A stretch of 7,562 nt of DNA from an uncultured Lachnospiraceae bacterium. Its GTDB lineage: Bacteria; Bacillota; Clostridia; Lachnospirales; Lachnospiraceae. The position numbers and the translations under genes were made by a program. Where the stretch lies: assembly GCA_900554205.1 (NCBI GenBank), contig USGM01000132.1:1-7562 (forward strand). Direction: 5' to 3'. Every line of letters starts with the position of its first letter. Within the stretch, counting starts at the first letter, position 1. This document shows positions 1 through 5,619 of the stretch, in pieces. The notes below the pieces were generated by a model that saw only the letters and a list, made by a program, of their open reading frames with translations, had not been told where the DNA came from and did not search any database.

Positions 1-289
<289 letters not shown>

Positions 290-477
290 AATGATTATTT
301 GTCCTGCCAGAAATTATCTGGCATTACTGTTTTTTGAGCTGTCTCTCTCGAGACATCGTTCTCTGAATAATTCTTGCGAGTTAAACTCGCGTTTGGAATT
401 TTCAGGGTTGCATTACTGTTTATTTGTCAAGGAACATTCGCTGTTTTTGTGTGTTTGTTTTTGTCTCACGCGACAGC
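290..477 (-). other. rRNA operon leader with three hairpins and a repeated 12-mer
   Basis: This gene-free stretch between the predicted transcription start (about 477) and the 16S 5' end holds three short perfect hairpins: TGCCAGA/TCTGGCA (305-311 with 317-323), TGTCTC/GAGACA (340-345 with 350-355) and GCGAG/CTCGC (376-380 with 386-390). A 12-mer, AAACAGTAATGC on the minus strand, occurs twice (321-332 and 410-421), and GACAAATAA also occurs twice (295-303 and 420-428). Leaders of bacterial rRNA operons carry antitermination and processing signals, so these are probable antitermination or RNase III-processing elements; the individual roles are inferred. Small open frames here on either strand have no recognisable product. 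Confidence 0.7.
423..436 (-). promoter_or_regulatory. boxA-like antitermination element in the rRNA leader
   Basis: The minus strand reads TGTTCCTTGACAAATAAAC, close to the Gram-positive rRNA boxA (TGTTCTTTGAAAAC type), to which NusB/NusE bind to allow antiterminated rRNA transcription. It lies about 40 bases after the predicted start, a usual place. It contains TTGACA, so a second promoter was considered, but no acceptable -10 box follows at 16-18 bases. The assignment rests on resemblance only. Confidence 0.45.
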
Positions 478-483
478 TTATTT

Positions 484-512
484 ACAATATCACAAGATAT
501 ATGTGGTGTCAA
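484..512 (-). promoter_or_regulatory. Sigma-A-type promoter of the rRNA operon
   Basis: On the minus strand a perfect -35 box TTGACA (512-507) is followed by a 17-base spacer and a -10 box TATTGT (489-484, four of six consensus bases). Transcription would start near 477 and run toward the 16S gene. A consensus -35, exact spacing and long upstream A-tracts are typical of strong, growth-controlled rRNA promoters. There is no other good candidate between the CvpA-family gene and the 16S gene. Confidence 0.85.
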
Positions 513-513
513 C

Positions 514-548
514 ACTTTTTTCAAAATATTTTTATTTTTTTGTTTTTT
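514..548 (-). promoter_or_regulatory. A-tract UP element of the rRNA promoter
   Basis: Directly upstream of the -35 box the minus strand consists almost only of A with some T, in runs such as AAAAAACAAAAAAATAAAAA, then ATATTTTGAAAAAAG. Such A/T tracts at about -40 to -60 bind the C-terminal domains of the RNA polymerase alpha subunits and raise rRNA promoter strength. The exact limits are approximate. Confidence 0.65.
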
Positions 549-572
549 CTTGTTTTGCTGACCCAAAACAAG
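549..572. repeat. 9-bp inverted repeat after the CvpA-family gene
   Basis: CTTGTTTTG (549-557) and CAAAACAAG (564-572) form a perfect 9-bp stem with a 6-base loop, four bases beyond the CvpA-family stop codon. On the minus strand the stem is followed by A-runs, not T-runs, and on the plus strand the T-run comes before the stem, so it is not a canonical intrinsic terminator in either direction. It may still act as a 3' stabiliser or weak terminator of the protein operon. Confidence 0.5.
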
Positions 573-576
573 GGGC

Positions 577-1092
577 TCAGACCGCGCCTCCCACATATCT
601 CGCAAGCAGATCTTCTATCGCGCTTCTCAGGTAATTATGGCTGTAGAGCCAGCTCAATATCTCGCTTTCCTGCGTATAGGACAGTATGACCTGACCCACT
701 GCACCCAGCTCAAGCTTCCAGATGAGGAAATAGAGAGTCCACAGGAAAAGCACGACCTCAGCAGCCCCGAATACAATGCCGAGAATCTTATCCAAAAAGC
801 TTATGATCGGGAGCTTTGCCACGAGCTTTGCCGAGAAAAACACAACTCCCAGCAAATGGTGTACAATCCCGAGGAGCGCAAGCAGAATAACCGCGATGAT
901 GACCCGGAAAATCTCGCCCCTCTGGTAGCCTCCTATGCCGTTGGCCAGAAGCGCCACCACCGCACTGAGCACAAGCAGCGATATCAGGGAAATGATTTCT
1001 TTTACCATCCCCTTCTTATAACCATCTATCACCTTGTACACTGTAAAAACAACAACAATCACCAATAATACATTAATTTTCATCCTTATCAC
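577..1092 (-). CDS. CvpA-family integral membrane protein
   Basis: 171 residues, almost all hydrophobic, with four predicted membrane segments (about residues 7-23, 32-51, 61-83 and 101-124) and a soluble C-terminal tail. The motif DGYKKGMVKEI between the first two segments and FLDKILGIVFGAAE in the fourth match the colicin V production (CvpA) family. CvpA proteins are inner-membrane proteins of poorly known function, linked in proteobacteria to colicin V export and envelope stress tolerance; the role in Clostridia is unknown. I use the GTG at 1092 because GGAAGG (1097-1102) lies four bases before it; an ATG three codons later (1083) is possible, but that site is then 13 bases away. It follows the DUF5711-like gene by 26 bases with no terminator visible, so they are probably co-transcribed. 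Confidence 0.85.
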   Translation of the reverse strand: MIRMKINVLLVIVVVFTVYKVIDGYKKGMVKEIISLISLLVLSAVVALLANGIGGYQRGEIFRVIIAVILLALLGIVHHLLGVVFFSAKLVAKLPIISFLDKILGIVFGAAEVVLFLWTLYFLIWKLELGAVGQVILSYTQESEILSWLYSHNYLRSAIEDLLARYVGGAV

Positions 1093-1118
1093 ACGCCCTT
1101 CCGCTAATTTTGCTTTTT

Positions 1119-2315
1119 TTATCTCAACTGTATCGTATCCACGGAATCCTCTGTCACCAGCAGATACCTGTACGCTCTACCTGTCGGAAGCACCAATTTT
1201 ACCGGCTTCGTAAATTCACCGTTAAACTTTTCCACCCCATCCAGCGTCGTGATGACACATTGCATCTCATTATACGCAATAAATTTGTCCTGTTCAAAGA
1301 AAATGTCTGTGTAATCAATGTCCAGATAAAAGCTTCCTATGCTGCTCGCCGAGGCATCATACACATCCATTCTGAAACGCTTGTCCTCTTTTTCCGAACG
1401 GAACACCAGTCCTATGTACTTGTCATTATAAAACACCGACTGAATCTCTTCATTCAACGCATACCATGCCGCCTCTACCGGAATATGCCCGCCGGAATAG
1501 ATCATCAGCCTGTTGTCACCCACCGCAAAGGCCGTGCTGTCATTCATGAACTGCACCTGCGGCACCAGCATGTCCGTGTACGAGTAAACACTCACCATAT
1601 GGTCGTTTGCATTCTCACCGATAGGGCCGAAGTTGTAAAAGGCAATATTTGTCTTCAGTGTTCCGGCATCCACATACCAGTATGATACACATAGCAGCTC
1701 ACCGCCCGGCGAGAGGCTGATCGCCGCAGGATAGCCTGAGCCGTTCATGCGTGCTTCTCCCCTGTAGCTCTCCTTTCCCGCCGGGTCATAGGTGGTAATC
1801 ACCGCGACATCCGTTCCGTCGAGAATAGCTGTCACATATCCCCCCTGCGATACGGCGATATTCCTGATCGGCATTGTCGTCGTAATCTGGGTCAGCTGTT
1901 TTTCCGTATTTGCCGTATAAATATTACGTCCGTTATACTCGGCGATCGCTGTCGTTCCACTGCACACCGCCAGTTTTATGTCCTGAATCTCATAATTCTG
2001 GTTCCACGTTACATTTCCCTTTGTATCTGTACAATGCGCTCCGTCCTTACTGTACGTCAGGATCGCATCACCGAGCCTGATGTCGAAGGTGCCGGAGACA
2101 CTTTCTCTCGCCATCGAGGAAATCACATCGTAGTCCGTGTATACATGCCGCTTGTACTGTACGATGACCAGCGCCGCAAGAGCAGCTGCTACAAGAATCA
2201 GAAGTATGATCCGGTACACATGCGCCAGCTTATGCTTGACGATCTTCTCTTTATAGCCCTCCTGCTTCCGCTCCCGCTTTTCTTTCTCTTTCATATAGCT
2301 TCTGATGTCTGCCAT
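1119..2315 (-). CDS. DUF5711-like membrane-anchored protein, propeller-type outer domain
   Basis: 398 residues. The N-terminal ~30 residues are strongly charged (MADIRSYMKEKEKRERKQEG and on), followed by one membrane segment at about 35-53 (IILLILVAAALAALVIVQY) and a ~340-residue domain rich in beta strands with repeated pieces such as LSPGGELLCVSY and VQFMNDSTAFAVGDNRLMIY. This resembles the DUF5711 family of Clostridia, and the repeats suggest a beta-propeller outside the membrane. By the positive-inside rule the N-terminus is cytoplasmic. No catalytic motif is seen and the function is unknown. The ATG at 2315 is chosen over an in-frame ATG 11 codons upstream because GGAGG (2320-2324) stands four bases before it. 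It lies 56 bases after the LysM gene and 26 bases before the CvpA-family gene, suggesting an envelope-related set. Confidence 0.8.
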   Translation of the reverse strand: MADIRSYMKEKEKRERKQEGYKEKIVKHKLAHVYRIILLILVAAALAALVIVQYKRHVYTDYDVISSMARESVSGTFDIRLGDAILTYSKDGAHCTDTKGNVTWNQNYEIQDIKLAVCSGTTAIAEYNGRNIYTANTEKQLTQITTTMPIRNIAVSQGGYVTAILDGTDVAVITTYDPAGKESYRGEARMNGSGYPAAISLSPGGELLCVSYWYVDAGTLKTNIAFYNFGPIGENANDHMVSVYSYTDMLVPQVQFMNDSTAFAVGDNRLMIYSGGHIPVEAAWYALNEEIQSVFYNDKYIGLVFRSEKEDKRFRMDVYDASASSIGSFYLDIDYTDIFFEQDKFIAYNEMQCVITTLDGVEKFNGEFTKPVKLVLPTGRAYRYLLVTEDSVDTIQLR

Positions 2316-2352
2316 ATTGCCTCCGAATTGCCCTGTTGAGTATATCACGGAT

Positions 2353-2361
2353 ATTTTACCA
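2353..2361 (-). promoter_or_regulatory. Possible extended -10 promoter before the DUF5711-like gene
   Basis: In the 56-base gap after the LysM gene the minus strand reads TGGTAAAAT, an extended -10 (TGnTAAAAT). No good -35 box lies 16-18 bases upstream, as is common with extended -10 promoters. A start near 2346 would give a ~30-base leader with the GGAGG site. Weak evidence; the gene may equally be served by read-through from the LysM gene. Confidence 0.3.
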
Positions 2362-2371
2362 TAGATTGTAC

Positions 2372-3511
2372 TTACTGTGGTAACAAAATTTTCTGCCCGA
2401 TCTTGATGTCATCGGGATTGCTGATATGGTTCAAAGCACAGATCTCCGCCACACGCTTATCGCTTCCGTATTTCGCCGTGCAGATTCCAATCAAAGTATC
2501 TCCCTTTTGTATCGTATAGGACACCGGTGCCGGGGTCGGAACCGGGGTTGCCTCCAGGGTCGGCTGCGGTTCCGGTGTGGGAGTCGGTGTAATTTCCGGT
2601 GTCGGTTCGGGGGTCGGTTCAACGGTCGGCTCCGGGACGGCCTCCTGTGTTTCCTCCGGGATCTGTCCGTTCGTCTGCTCCGCAGCAACTTCGTTTTCCT
2701 TTCTGATGGCATCCGCCAGCTTGTCCTCCGCGACAATCGTTCCCACCTGAACCGTCCCATTCGTCACCGGGATGGCATCCGGCAGTTGTCTGGAGGTTAT
2801 CTCATCCATCATCTGTCTGGCTGCCGCCTGTAACTCCCCCAGCTTTTCACCGCTGTTCAGGGTCGTCAGTCCCGCGACACACAGCAAGGCAAATACCGCC
2901 GCAGCTGTCAGCTTCATCTGGCGCAGCTTTGTGTCCGCCGGTTTTGCAGGCCTCTCCGCCATAGCCCGCCGATTCTCCCGATACCCGCTTGCAGCCCCTG
3001 CCTTCTGTCTCCGCTCCTCCTGTCTCCGCTTGACAACTTCGTATTTTTCCTGATCAAATTCCTCCGGTTTTACCTCTTCCTGTCTCTCTGCAAGCATAAA
3101 TTGCAGCATACAGTCATTTTTCTCATAGAACTGCGCATATCCTGCTATGTATCTGCAAACTCCCTGCTCATATACCTGAAAGCCCTCCACCATCTCTCCG
3201 TTCAGCATCCGGTAACCGAGAAATTCGTATTCCGCAAAGTATTTCTTCCTCGCCTTTTCCGCCTCCTGCAGAACCGCCTGTGAAAGATGCCTTGTCTCCC
3301 GCTGCAGGAAATTCAGTTTACACGCCCCATAGAAAAACAGGTAGGTGACGCCTGCCTCTTCCTTCCTCACTCCGTACATTCCGACGGCAAGGCTCTTGTC
3401 GAGGGCATGTCCATTTAATTGCTTTATATAAGATATGACATAATCCTCAACATAAATCTTGCATCCCTGATTCACTTCGCCGATCTGCGTAATATTTTTT
3501 GGTAATTCCAT
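2372..3511 (-). CDS. Single-pass membrane protein with C-terminal LysM domain
   Basis: 379 residues in four parts. Residues 1 to about 195 are a soluble, presumably cytoplasmic region I do not recognise, ending in a basic and Glu/Arg-rich stretch (EEVKPEEFDQEKYEVVKRRQ and on). A membrane segment follows at about 199-216 (LTAAAVFALLCVAGLTTL); the Lys/Arg before it predicts the N-terminus inside. Then come a linker, a Pro/Thr/Glu-rich spacer (285-329), and a LysM domain (330-379: YTIQKGDTLIGIC ... NPDDIKIGQKILLP). LysM binds N-acetylglucosamine polymers, so the protein likely ties the membrane to peptidoglycan across a Pro-rich wall spacer; no hydrolase domain is present. ATG 3511 is preferred over an in-frame ATG at 3544 because AAAGGAGG stands just before it, although that site lies within an inverted repeat. 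The cytoplasmic part might sense or recruit something; this is inference. Confidence 0.85.
   Translation of the reverse strand: MELPKNITQIGEVNQGCKIYVEDYVISYIKQLNGHALDKSLAVGMYGVRKEEAGVTYLFFYGACKLNFLQRETRHLSQAVLQEAEKARKKYFAEYEFLGYRMLNGEMVEGFQVYEQGVCRYIAGYAQFYEKNDCMLQFMLAERQEEVKPEEFDQEKYEVVKRRQEERRQKAGAASGYRENRRAMAERPAKPADTKLRQMKLTAAAVFALLCVAGLTTLNSGEKLGELQAAARQMMDEITSRQLPDAIPVTNGTVQVGTIVAEDKLADAIRKENEVAAEQTNGQIPEETQEAVPEPTVEPTPEPTPEITPTPTPEPQPTLEATPVPTPAPVSYTIQKGDTLIGICTAKYGSDKRVAEICALNHISNPDDIKIGQKILLPQ
2525..2659 (-). repeat. Pro-Thr-Glu repeat region inside the LysM gene
   Basis: This stretch encodes 45 residues built mostly of PTPEP, EPTPE and PTPAP-like units between the membrane anchor and the LysM domain. 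At the DNA level it is an imperfect short repeat around GGTTCCGGTGTGGGAGTCGG-like units, so its length may vary between strains. Such spacers typically cross the cell wall in Gram-positive envelope proteins. Confidence 0.8.
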
Positions 3512-3513
3512 AA

Positions 3514-3567
3514 AAAAACCTCCTTTACCGATACCGTAAATCATAGCATCGACACAAGGAGGTTTTT
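3514..3567 (-). terminator. Terminator-like inverted repeat overlapping the LysM-gene Shine-Dalgarno
   Basis: Perfect 12-bp arms (AAAAACCTCCTT at 3514-3525 and AAGGAGGTTTTT at 3556-3567) flank a 30-base loop. In the minus-strand transcript the second arm is AAGGAGGUUUUUUU, a stem ending in a U-run, so it can act as an intrinsic terminator after galM. The same arm holds the ribosome-binding site of the LysM gene, whose ATG follows at 3511. Read-through RNA from galM would therefore fold its CCUCCUU onto the AAGGAGG. The long loop makes the terminator weaker than usual. Confidence 0.6.
3540..3548 (-). promoter_or_regulatory. Possible extended -10 promoter inside the loop, for the LysM gene
   Basis: The minus strand reads TGCTATGAT (3548-3540), an extended -10 with hexamer TATGAT (five of six consensus bases). 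No good -35 is found 17 bases upstream, where the first hairpin arm lies. Transcription would start near 3533, giving a ~22-base leader that has the AAAGGAGG site but lacks the pairing CCTCCTT arm. Sequence-based guess only. Confidence 0.35.
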
Positions 3568-3608
3568 AGTATTCTTTGTCAGTTGAAGCCCAGAAAAATT
3601 CGACAAAC

Positions 3609-4661
3609 TTAGCAGGTCTCAAATTTGTATACGGTCACAGAATCATACTCTCTGCCCTCTCCGAAGACACAGGAGGGGAACTGCGGCTTGTTGGCAGAAT
3701 CCGGGTAATACTGCGTCTCCAGACACAGACCCATGCGAGGCCCGTACTCTGCTCCGTTCTTTCCCTTCTGGGGAGAGATGAAATTACCTGCATAGAACTG
3801 AACACCGGGCAGTGTGGTATATGCCTTCATGACCCTGCCGTTCTTCGGTGATACAACAGTCGCAAAGTGGTGAAGCTCTCCATTGTCCTTCCACCCGTTA
3901 ATCACCCAGTTATGGTCATAGCCGCCTGCAAACTGCAGCTGTTCAAATGCCGCGTCAATATCCCTGCCCACAGGTTTTTTCACCGTAAAATCCATCGGTG
4001 TTCCGGCAACCGCCGCAATCTCGCCGGTCGGAATAGACCCCGAATCCGATGGCGTAAAGGCAGAAGCATCCAGCCAGAGCTCATGCTCCAGAATTTTACC
4101 GCTGTCATGCCCGTTCAGATTGAAGTAGCTGTGGTTCGTCAGGTTGAGAATTGTCTTTTTATCGCTCGTTCCATGATAATGGATGCGAAGACTGTTATCC
4201 TCGTCAAGCCGGTACTCCACGGAAATTTTCTTGTTTCCGGGGAAGCCCATATTACCGTCGGTGTCCTCCAGCGAAAAATGCACGCCGTTCTCCAGCACCT
4301 CAGCGTTCCAGAGCTTTTTATGATAGCCGTTTTCCATGTGGCTGTGCAGGTTGTTGACACCATCGTTCACATCCAGCTGATAGGTAGTGCCATCGATCGT
4401 ATATCTCGCATTTCCGATACGGTTTGCGCTGGGTCCGATCACTGCGCCGAAAAAGCTCGGATTCTTCATGTAATCCTCCGCGCGGTCAAAGCCCAGTACG
4501 ACATCATCCTTTTTCCCCTCTGCATCGGGAACTATAATTCTTACAATGATTGCGCCAAGGTCTGTCACGGACACTTCCATGCCCTTTTCGTTCGTCAGAG
4601 TGTATAATGTAACCTCTCTTCCGTCCGGATAGGTTCCAAATGAACTCTTCTTCACTGCCAT
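3609..4661 (-). CDS. galM: Aldose 1-epimerase (galactose mutarotase)
   Basis: 350 residues, full length for the family. GalM interconverts the alpha and beta anomers of aldohexoses such as galactose and feeds the Leloir pathway; it is cytoplasmic, and no signal peptide is seen. Family motifs are in order: IGPSANRIGNARY (76-87, substrate Arg81), NNLHSH (103-108, His106), NLTNHSYFNL (173-182, catalytic acid His177), GGYDHNW (246-252, Asp249), PGVQFYAGNF (285-294) and CLETQYYPDSAN (313-324, catalytic base Glu315). The ATG at 4661 has AAGGAG (4670-4675) eight bases upstream, and the gene starts 16 bases after recR. It therefore looks co-transcribed with recR, although its function is unrelated and no other Leloir genes are present. 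The 97-base gap after it holds the terminator-like repeat. Confidence 0.95.
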   Translation of the reverse strand: MAVKKSSFGTYPDGREVTLYTLTNEKGMEVSVTDLGAIIVRIIVPDAEGKKDDVVLGFDRAEDYMKNPSFFGAVIGPSANRIGNARYTIDGTTYQLDVNDGVNNLHSHMENGYHKKLWNAEVLENGVHFSLEDTDGNMGFPGNKKISVEYRLDEDNSLRIHYHGTSDKKTILNLTNHSYFNLNGHDSGKILEHELWLDASAFTPSDSGSIPTGEIAAVAGTPMDFTVKKPVGRDIDAAFEQLQFAGGYDHNWVINGWKDNGELHHFATVVSPKNGRVMKAYTTLPGVQFYAGNFISPQKGKNGAEYGPRMGLCLETQYYPDSANKPQFPSCVFGEGREYDSVTVYKFETC

Positions 4662-4677
4662 ATGTATCTCTCCTTCC

Positions 4678-5274
4678 CTATAATTCCACGCGGCCCTCCA
4701 GCGCGCGCAGCAACGTCACTTCATCAATGTACTCAAGGTCGCCGCCTACCGGCACGCCGCTTGCGATCCTGGTCACCCTGATTCCTGTAGGCTTTACCAT
4801 CTTGCTGATATACATTGCCGTCGTTTCCCCTTCGAGGCTGGAATTGGTCGCAATGATGACCTCCTCCACGTCTCCCTGCAGACGCTCGATCAGTTCCTTG
4901 AGCTTAATGTCTCCGGGGCCTATTCCAAGCATAGGGGAAATGGCACCGTGCAGGACATGGTACACCCCTTCGTAGCGCCCGGTCTTCTCATAAGCGGCAA
5001 GATCTCTGGTATTCTCCACCACCATGATCTGCTTGTGATTCCGGTTCTTATTTGCGCAGACCGGACAGATCTCCCGATCCGTCAGCGTAAAGCACTCCTT
5101 GCAGTACCGCACATTCGCCTTTGCTTCAATAATCGTGTTTGCAAGCCTGTTTACCTTATCCTGCGGCATATTGATCAGATAAAAAGCAAGTCTCTGTGCG
5201 GATTTATTTCCGATTCCCGGAAGTGCCGCCAGTTCCTCTATTAACTTATTGATATGTCCGCTGTAAAGCTCCAT
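4678..5274 (-). CDS. recR: Recombination mediator protein RecR
   Basis: 198 residues, the usual length. RecR acts with RecO (and RecF) to load RecA on SSB-coated single-stranded DNA during gap repair, and forms a ring clamp around DNA. Visible are the N-terminal helix-hairpin-helix (LIEELAALPGIGNKSAQRLA, 11-30), a zinc finger with Cys58, Cys61, Cys70 and Cys73, a Toprim domain from about 81 (MVVENTRDLAAYEKTG, with the acidic Glu87), and the conserved C-terminal block GVPVGGDLEYIDEVTLLRAL (173-192). Its ATG overlaps the ybaB stop as TAATG, and GGAGGG (5286-5291) inside ybaB can serve as ribosome-binding site, so the two are translationally coupled. All key residues appear intact. Confidence 0.98.
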   Translation of the reverse strand: MELYSGHINKLIEELAALPGIGNKSAQRLAFYLINMPQDKVNRLANTIIEAKANVRYCKECFTLTDREICPVCANKNRNHKQIMVVENTRDLAAYEKTGRYEGVYHVLHGAISPMLGIGPGDIKLKELIERLQGDVEEVIIATNSSLEGETTAMYISKMVKPTGIRVTRIASGVPVGGDLEYIDEVTLLRALEGRVEL

Positions 5275-5618
5275 TAGAAGGGCAGCCCTCCCAATCCTCC
5301 GGTCATCTTACCCATCAGCTCTGTGCTCGCCTCATCCGCCTGCCGCATCGCCTCATTTACCGCAGCAACGACAGCATCCTGCAGCGTCTCAATATCCTCC
5401 GGATCCACGATCTCCTCGGAAAGTGTCAGACGCAGAACCTCCTTCTTGCCGTTTACCGCAACTTCAACCGCACCGCCGCCTGTCTTTGCAACAAACTCCT
5501 TGGTCTCCAGCTCCTTCTGGCCTTCCTCCATCTGTCTCTGCATACGCTGTGCCTGCTTCATCAGATTGCTCATGTTACCGGGCATTCCGCCTCCGGGAAA
5601 TCCACCTCTTTTTGCCAT
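5274..5618 (-). CDS. ybaB: YbaB/EbfC-family nucleoid-associated protein
   Basis: 114 residues, typical for the family, which forms small dimers that bind DNA and is nearly always encoded between dnaX and recR. The sequence shows a Gly/Pro-rich start (MAKRGGFPGGGMPGNM), the family helix NLMKQAQRMQRQMEEGQKEL (about 18-37), the core TGGGAVEVAVNGKKEVLRL (46-64), and EEIVDPEDIETLQDAVVAAV (68-87), ending in a Gly-rich tail. I chose the ATG at 5618 over one 11 codons upstream because MAKRGG is the family start and AGGAGG (5628-5633) stands nine bases before it. It begins one base after the dnaX stop and its stop shares one base with the recR start. Probable role: chromosome organisation or help in recombinational repair. 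Confidence 0.96.
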   Translation of the reverse strand: MAKRGGFPGGGMPGNMSNLMKQAQRMQRQMEEGQKELETKEFVAKTGGGAVEVAVNGKKEVLRLTLSEEIVDPEDIETLQDAVVAAVNEAMRQADEASTELMGKMTGGLGGLPF

Positions 5619-5619
5619 T

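Noticed and set aside
425..430. TTGACA in the rRNA leader as a second (P2) promoter
   Set aside because: No acceptable -10 box lies 16-18 bases downstream (CCCTGA is found); the site fits a boxA-like element better.
2521..2660. Short repeats that might suggest a CRISPR-like or tandem array
   Set aside because: They are codon-level Pro-Thr-Glu repeats inside an intact reading frame, with no regular spacers.
3867..4607. 246-codon plus-strand frame opposite galM
   Set aside because: galM carries all family motifs on the other strand; this frame has no recognisable motif or ribosome-binding site.
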